Part shown: positions 57,935 to 64,000 of the stretch, one piece after another
How positions within the stretch are numbered: the stretch's first letter is position 1
Layout of the letters: the number at the start of each line of letters is the position of its first letter
Origin: Globodera rostochiensis
Taxonomy: Eukaryota > Nematoda > Chromadorea > Rhabditida > Heteroderidae
Assembly (NCBI GenBank): GCA_018350325.1
Contig: JAEVLN010000017.1
Coordinates: forward strand, 682,001 to 746,000
DNA length: 64,000 nucleotides
Direction of reading: 5' to 3'
The notes under the pieces: model-generated
Told to the model about the DNA's origin: nothing
The model's database searches: none
The model's input: only the letters and a program-made list of their open reading frames with translations
Made by a program: the position numbers and the translations under genes

Positions 57935-58596
57935 TCAGCGCTTCTTTTTGCATGTGTGGTCATTTTCTGAGCAGAACAACGCCGGCAGACAATTCCCGCG
58001 GCCGCCATTCGCATTTGGGTCACACTCTGGCAAAAGAATTGAAAATTTTGGGTTGGCCAAGACCGGTTTGCTCCAAAATGTCCTGCATTTCTTGCAAAAG
58101 AATTGAAAATTTTGAGTTGGCCAAGAGCGGTTTGCTCCAAAATGTCCTGCATTTCTTGCAAAAGAATTGAAAATTTTGAGTTGGCCAAGAGCGGTTTGCT
58201 CCAAAATGTCCTGCATTTCTTGCAAAAGAATTGAAAATTTTGGGTTGGCCAAGACCGGTTTGCTCCAAAATGTCCTGCATTTCTTGCAAAAGAATTGAAA
58301 ATTTTGGGTTGGCCAAGACCGGTTTGCTCCAAAATGTCCGTTTTCTGGCAGAAGAATTGAAATATAAACAGCAGAAAATGGATGAAAGCATTTTAGAGTA
58401 ACTGACAATTTGAAAAATGTCATTTTATTTCATTTTACTGATTAGGTAAAAATGTTCACTTTCATCCGTTATTTTGTGAACCAAAGACTAAAATTAAATT
58501 ACCACCGCCCAGATCTTGTACAAATTGCTGAGTGATTGGTGCCAATGCCAACATAAGCAAAATAATAAAGGCAAAAATGTGAACGGAAAATTGCAT
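57935..58596 (-). CDS. Small secreted repeat protein, effector candidate, copy 2
   Basis: Copy of the gene at 49811-50472. Signal-peptide exon 58503-58596; repeat exon 57935-58344 with the same five 64-bp units and the same Cys-rich basic tail. The number of repeat units equals copy 1, which argues for very recent duplication or artefact, since minisatellites change length quickly. Confidence 0.6.
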
Positions 58597-59089
58597 TGGA
58601 TTTTTGGAGTATTTCAAATTTAGAAACTTTTCGTATAATTGAGGATGAACGGCGGCAGCGATTTCACCAATTTAAAAACAAAATGTTTCCGTTCAAGGAC
58701 ATTTTTTAAATTCGACAAGAAATTGAACAAGAACTCGTTCTGTCTCACTGCAGAATCAGTTGGACGAAAGACTGAAACGTTTTTTTTTATTTTGTAAATT
58801 TTTGCGCAAATCGTCCAACGGTTGACGGATTGGTTGGGGTGTCAGTTGCTGAATTTGTTTAACAAAATGAAAGCCTTAGACATCAAAACATTTTTATTTT
58901 TGATGTAAAATCATCAAAAAAACAGAATAACCAAATATTTGAAAATGGCGACGTAGTCGTACACACAAACAGCAAAAAAAGAGAATTCCACTCACTACGC
59001 CGTGGGCTATTTTTTTTGAAGAAGTTTTATGGCCACGTTTCAATTTATTATTTAAATTGTGACAATTTGCGATAAAACAAAGAGTTCGT

Positions 59090-62050
59090 CTACTCCACGT
59101 TCCAGCAGACGTACTTCCATTGAGTGAACTCGTCAATGCCTTGTTGGCCGCCCTCCCGACCCAACCCGGACTCCTTGACACCGCCGAAGGCAGCCTCGGC
59201 ACAGGACATCATCCCTGAAGGGGTCAACGAAACGGGTTAAAACCCCCCCGAAAAAGGGCCAATCGCGATTGAATCCCAAATCCCGGTGCCTACTTTTGAA
59301 CATCCAATTGATTTACCTTCATTGACTCCGACCATCCCAACTTGAAGTGCCCTGGAGACGCGATGGATCTGTGCACAGTCTTTGGAAAAGATGTACCCTA
59401 AAGGCATTCACTCAAAAAGTGTCATTTTCTCCGATTTTTTGAGTGCTTAGAAAATTGTCAAATTTGAGAAATGAATCGGAATTTGACTAAACACAACACC
59501 AACCAGCCAAGCCAAGCCTCGAATTGTTCGCCCTTCCAACAGCTTCTTCTTCAGTTTCAAACCTTCAAAAAATAAAAGCAAATTAAAATTATATAATTTA
59601 TTATATGGCAAATTCTTACGTTTGAATGGGAATCACCGGGCCAAAAATTTCGGCGTTTGCAATGGCCATTTCGCTGTTGACATTTGTCAGAATGGTCGGC
59701 TCGAAAAAGTTTGTCTCCGGCCCCGCGTTTCCGCCACAAATTATTTCAGCATTTTGCGCCACCGCGTCGTCCACCAGCGATTTAACCTCAAAATGAACAA
59801 AAAAAAGTTCACATTAAAATCACAGCATAAAAACCCAAATTTAAAGTATTTGGTCATAATTTCATCAACATGAATAATTTTTCCGACTTTTTTTAAAAAA
59901 ATTCTCGCCTTTTCCACCGCTTTCCGATTGATCAACGGCCCAATGTTTACGTCCTTTTCCATCCCGCCGCCCATTTTCAACTTTTTGAACTGTTCCTTCA
60001 ATTTGGCGACAAACGCTTCAGCGACGGACTCGTCGATGAAGAAACGATTTGAGGACACGCAAGTTTGGCCAGAACAGCGGAATTTGGACGACATGGCACC
60101 CTAAAATTTGTAAGGGAGAAAATACCAAAGCTAAAAAAAGAATTTCCAAAATATAAATTTTAAGAAATTTCCAAATTTATCCGCACCTGCACAGCCTGGT
60201 CAAGGTCGGCCGACTTGAACACAACAAAGGGAGCATTTCCGCCAAGTTCCAGACTCACTCGCTTCACCGTGGAAGCGCATTGGCTGAGAAGAAGCTGAAT
60301 TGCAAAATACTTAAATTTTGTTTTTCCCCAATTAACATCAATTAGCACCTTTCCAATGTCCGTGCTGCCCGTGAACGAAATGCAGTCGACGTCGTGCGAA
60401 TCGCAAAGGAATTTGGAAATTTCGGCGGTTTCCGTTCGGTCGGCCGGGATCACATTGAACACGCCGTTGGGGAGGCCCGCTTCTTGCGAAGTCTGAGAAA
60501 TGCATGGAATTGCTAGAAAGATACGATTAGATGGCAAACCCGCAAATTTCTTTATACAAAATGCATAAAACTTCAATTTTTGCTACCAAAAAGCTTAAAC
60601 AAAAATATTTAAGGACTTTCGAGTTATACAAAAAAAGATTTTTTTACAAATTGATGCCTTCCCGAAGAAAGCAACAAAAAAAAATCTCCGTGGACCTGCG
60701 CAAGTGCGAGTGCCGTCAACGGCGTGTCCTCTGCCGGCTTCACCACCACCGTACAGCCGACCGCCAGCGCGGCGGCCGCTTTGCGCATAATCATCGCCGC
60801 TGGAAAATTCCACGGAGTAATCAAAGCGCAGACGCCGCACGGCTCGCGCAGGTGGACGTGCGAACGGAACGGCTTCGGCGCGGGCACCACCTGGCCATAG
60901 CAGCGACGGGCTTCGCCCGCGTACCAGTCCAAGTAGGAGGCGGAATATTGAATCTCGGCACGAGACTCGGCCAACGGTTTGCCCTGTACAAAGAAAAAAA
61001 GAAAGCAATGTAAATGTATTTGAAAGCGTTCAAAGTCAATTTTCGTAGCGAAAAAAGTTTCAGAAACGGAAGCAGCAAAAAAAAGCCCGAAAAAATAAAC
61101 GGCCAGCGCCGAATTGTGCAAAAATAAACCCTTTTTTTCTTCTAGTTTAGTTACTAATTAGCCAAACAAAGCAGGGCCGTAGCCAGGGGGGGGGAAGGGG
61201 GGGGGGAAGAGGGGGGGGGAAGGGGGGGGGAAGGGGGGGGGGGAAGGGGGGGGGGGGGGGAAGGGGGGGGGGAATTCCCGCCCCCCCCAAAATGAAATTT
61301 GAGAAAAAAAGCAAGAGGGGGGACCCTTTTGTTTTGCACTTTTACAGTTTTTTGACCAATTTTTAACAAATTGCCATCAAAAATCAAAAAAAAACTTGCA
61401 TTTTTGAAACTTTTTAAAAATTCCTTCAAATAAAATACATTGGCGCACGGCCCTGAAACAAAGCTAATTATGCACCGAACCCCTAAAGAATTTCGGTTGT
61501 ATGTGCCCTTTCAGAAAGTGCGGCACAAAACCTGTTCTCTGGTCAGCAATTCGGCCAATTGCTTCTCTTTTTCGCTGATCACATCGAACCATTTGCGCAG
61601 AATGGCACTCCGTTCTTTGGCCGTAAATTCGAAGGCCCAACGCGGAAACCTTTGGCGGGCTGCCGCAACCGCCTGAATTATCAAAATTTACTTTTTTAAA
61701 ACGGCTAAAAATAAAAAGAAAAGTTTATGAGAATTAATTTATTGTTTTTTTTCGAGACCAATTGCGCTTCTTGCGGTCCACAATTAGCGACATCGAACAG
61801 TAGTTCACCGGTGTTTGGGTCTGTGACACTGAACTCGTGGCCGCTGGACGCATCGATCCATTTACCTAAAACAAAATTTAATTAGAAATTGAAAAAATTA
61901 CCCCCCGTAATCAGAATTGAGCGGGGGGGGGGAAAGCAAAAAACCCAAAAAATGACATTGGCTAATCCTTAGAAAATATTGGGTTTTCTGAATTGGCCTC
62001 CCAACTTTGTTTAGACTTAACCTTTTATAAACGCTTTGGCCCCTTCTGGC
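59090..62050 (-). CDS. Succinate-semialdehyde dehydrogenase (ALDH5 type)
   Basis: NAD(P)-dependent aldehyde dehydrogenase oxidising succinate semialdehyde to succinate in the GABA shunt, usually mitochondrial. 5' exons: [11 protein letters not shown] (about 62030), [20 protein letters not shown] (about 61755-61870), and [20 protein letters not shown] (61535-61676). Exons shared with the duplicated unit: [84 protein letters not shown] (catalytic Glu), [12 protein letters not shown] (catalytic Cys), [62 protein letters not shown] and the stop at 59090. GMVGVNEG plus FGGVKxSGLGREG is diagnostic of the SSADH group. The extreme N-terminus (targeting peptide) is not resolved. An intron of about 570 bp holds the poly-G block and the duplication end. 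Confidence 0.85.
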
Positions 62051-62539
62051 AATAATTCCGTTTTGAACCCCCTCCACTGAGCGATACGGCCGTTCATATT
62101 GACGGAGAGACGCCTCAAGAGCATCTCCAATTGGACAAAAACCTTTTTCTTTCTTGTTTATTTCTGCTAAATCTAAACAACCTTTAGTTAAAAATGTTTT
62201 AACCAAATAAAATATAATTTTGAGTTTGTGAGTCAACAGTTAACCCAAATACCTATCGGTTTATGACAACGGGAAAAAGTGCCGAGATGGCGAAAGGCTG
62301 AAATAAATGGGCGAAAATGTAAAAGGCTCAAATTGGAAACATTCCCTTCTTTTGGCGTTCTCTCTCACCGTTTTTAGTAAATATTTTGCCATCGCGCACT
62401 TTGCAACTTTTCTCTACATCTACCGATCCTCTCCAAACTTTCAAAACAAAATAAGGATTTTGCTCAATGCTTAGAAATTAAAATCAATGCTTATATTCTT
62501 GAGTTATAGGGTTAATAATTTTATACTAGTAGAATTTTG
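62051..62539. other. Upstream region of the dehydrogenase gene
   Basis: It may contain the first coding exon (62060-62236 is open on the minus strand) and the promoter. Nothing decisive is seen. Confidence 0.35.
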
Positions 62540-63000
62540 GGTAATACTGAAGCTGGTGCCACCCATTTTTCAAAAAAATTAATAAAATTTTCAAAGTCGA
62601 GAAAAAGGTGTTTCTAGGGGTATTCAGGGGGCGTAGAATCCGAATCTGACCTCCATTTCGCCCGATTTCGAACCCCGGACCCGATTTCGAACAATTTGTT
62701 AAAAATTTGAATTTTTTCAAAAATCTAGCCTCTAAATCATTCAAAGCATAAAATTACGACGAAAAGCAAGTAATGATCGAATTCATGTTTTTTAAATGAG
62801 TTTTAGGCTAAAATTGATTTTAGAAAAAATTTGAATTTTTGACAAATTGTTCGAATTCGGGTTCGGGGTTCGAAATCGGGCGAAATGGAGGTCAGATTCG
62901 GATTCTACGCCCCTGAATACCCCTAGAAACACCTTTTTCTCGACTTTGAAAATTTTATTAATTTTTTTGAAAAATGGGTGGCACCAGCTTCAGTATTACC
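62540..63000. mobile_element. Foldback element with exact 8-bp target duplication
   Basis: The 461-bp element has inverted arms of about 200 bp: GGTAATACTGAAGCTGGTGC...CCACCC at the left, its complement at the right. The exact 8-bp direct repeat GAATTTTG flanks it (62532-62539 and 63001-63008). The arms share GTGTTTCTAGGGGTA and GAATCCGAATCTGACCTCC with the elements at 44668-44955 and 43450-43600. It is non-coding. The 8-bp duplication suggests the hAT superfamily or a relative. Confidence 0.85.
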
Positions 63001-63269
63001 GAATTTTGATTAATATGAGTGAAAATGCGTCAACAGGCTAGGGCAATGACAAGTACAATTCCTGAAAACTGACCCTCGTACTTTCAACTTTTTCAAGGAT
63101 GTACTTGAAAATAAGAATTGCATTTGTCGTTAAAAGGCATAGATTTATTCTTAATTTGAACACGGGATCTCCTGTTCTAGTTTTCTACTTATATCTTTGA
63201 TTTTGTCCGCTCGCCGTTGGGATCACCTTATTCAGCAAAAGTATTTATGCAATTTAATTTGTTGGCTTT

Positions 63270-64000
63270 AAAAATGATTCATTTCCACTGATTTTGCAAT
63301 TGTTTAAAGTAGTCTTCTGTAAGTTCTTTTAACGGTTTCACCCGTATAATTTTTCGTTTTGGCGATGCAAATTTAAAATATTTGTTGTAGATGACCAATG
63401 TGACTGCCGAATGTAACAACAAAAGCTGAAAATGATGAAAATTAATTTTATTAAAATATTTTTCATTGTTTTTTTCGTACGGTAATCGCTGAATTATAAA
63501 TTGCCACATAATCTCCTTTTGACATTTGCAAACGATAAAAGCGAATGGCCAGGCCAATTAGCAAGAAAATTCCAAAGAAAATTGCGTAGGAAATATCCAG
63601 CGGAAGAATCAGTCGAATGGTCAGCAAATTTTCCCTCATTTGATAATTTTTGCTCACCGAATAGTTTCCGTATTTTGCTGATCTGTGAAAATATTTTATA
63701 AAATTTGTTAGGAATGGTATTAATTAAATTAAATTAAATTACTTAAATACCGGTTTAGCTGCTTTTGGTTCATTATTTTGACCCAAAAATCGCCGATTGA
63801 TGTGACAATTAGAAGCAGCAAAAGGGCATAATGCAAATAAATAATGCCCTGCGCATTGTTTCGGGAGGTCAACGACACAACGCCCAACGGTTGTGAGAAT
63901 CCGTCGGCCGATAAATCCGTCAAAATAATGTACAAAATGAAAGAAAAGGCAAAAGCCCACTGAAAAAAACAACTTCAAATTAAATTTTAAAGTCCAATTT
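63270..64000 (-). CDS. 7TM chemoreceptor-like gene, partial at the window edge
   Basis: Minus-strand exons encode hydrophobic segments separated by basic loops. About 63755-63955 gives FAFSFILYIILTDLSADGF and YLHYALLLLLIVTSIGDFWV. About 63480-63690 gives KNYQMRENLLTIRLILPLDI, SYAIFFGIFLLIGLAIRFY and SKGDYVAIYNSAIT. About 63280-63430 gives LLLLHSAVTLVIYNKYF, then a basic tail ending LQNQWK-stop near 63279. YQMRENLLTIRLILP resembles the conserved YxxxENLxxxR block of nematode Sra/Srab-type serpentine receptors, so a chemoreceptor is likely; class is inference. The 5' part lies beyond 64000. Introns are about 50-60 bp. Confidence 0.62.

Larger units (their letters stand above)
53175..61298. repeat. 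8.12-kb tandem duplication, copy 2
   Basis: Near-identical direct repeat of 45051-53174. It ends at about 61295-61298, where AAAATGA continues into AATTTGAG instead of AGAGTGTG. Because the unique flank beyond it supplies the 5' exons of the dehydrogenase gene, copy 2 contains the complete version of that gene. Confidence 0.95.

Noticed and set aside
1..64000. CRISPR arrays, prokaryotic operons, phage or plasmid modules
   Set aside because: The window is intron-rich animal DNA; the tandem repeats lack spacer structure, and no bacterial gene organisation is seen.

Overview
This is animal nuclear DNA, most likely from a plant-parasitic nematode close to the cyst nematodes. The evidence is a cuticle collagen with a nematode N-terminal domain, a CHK kinase-like (DUF1679) gene, chemoreceptor-like 7TM genes, a lipocalin-related secreted protein, a nematode-type 5S rRNA, many 45-250 bp introns and at least one GC-AG intron. 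The genus is inference. There are no operons, CRISPR arrays or bacterial features. Most exons are short, so genes were rebuilt by joining exons on GT/AG sites, phase and family homology.

Layout. 0.5-0.9 kb: small Gly/Tyr-rich secreted protein (+). 1.0-3.8 kb: LCAT-like/group XV phospholipase A2 (-), with an AT-rich satellite in one intron. 4.1-4.7 kb: mariner-like MITE. 4.8-6.0 kb: unrecognised gene (-). 6.8-11 kb: DLC/STARD13-type RhoGAP-START gene (-). 11.4-16.4 kb: repeat-rich and gene-poor. 16.5-18.7 kb: lipocalin-related gene (+). 19.4-20.0 kb: profilin (+). 21.0 kb: 5S rRNA (-). 21.4-24.0 kb: prolidase (+). 24.2-26.3 kb: 7TM receptor (-) broken by a hAT-type MITE. 27.5-29.4 kb: CHK kinase-like (-). 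30.7-31.3 kb: secreted Lys-rich protein (-). 31.8-32.9 kb: cuticle collagen (-). 33.5-35.0 kb: CDK4/6-like kinase (-). 35.8-44.1 kb: YTHDC2-like DEIH-box RNA helicase (-).

45.05-61.3 kb is an almost perfect 8.12-kb tandem duplication. Each unit holds a tRNA-like sequence, a Lys/Cys-coding minisatellite, an unrecognised multi-exon gene (+), a small secreted repeat protein (-) and the 3' part of a succinate-semialdehyde dehydrogenase gene (-). Only the second copy is joined to the dehydrogenase's 5' exons (61.5-62.1 kb). The window ends with a foldback element (62.5-63.0 kb) and a partial 7TM gene (-).

The genes are unrelated housekeeping and lineage-specific genes and do not form one pathway. 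The most notable points are: (i) a secreted protein whose 64-bp repeat (3n+1) is read through all three frames, giving a 64-residue super-repeat; (ii) a set of small non-autonomous transposons with CAGGG/TAGGG-type ends and exact 8-bp target duplications, one of them inside a receptor exon; and (iii) the duplication itself, which may be biological or an assembly artefact.
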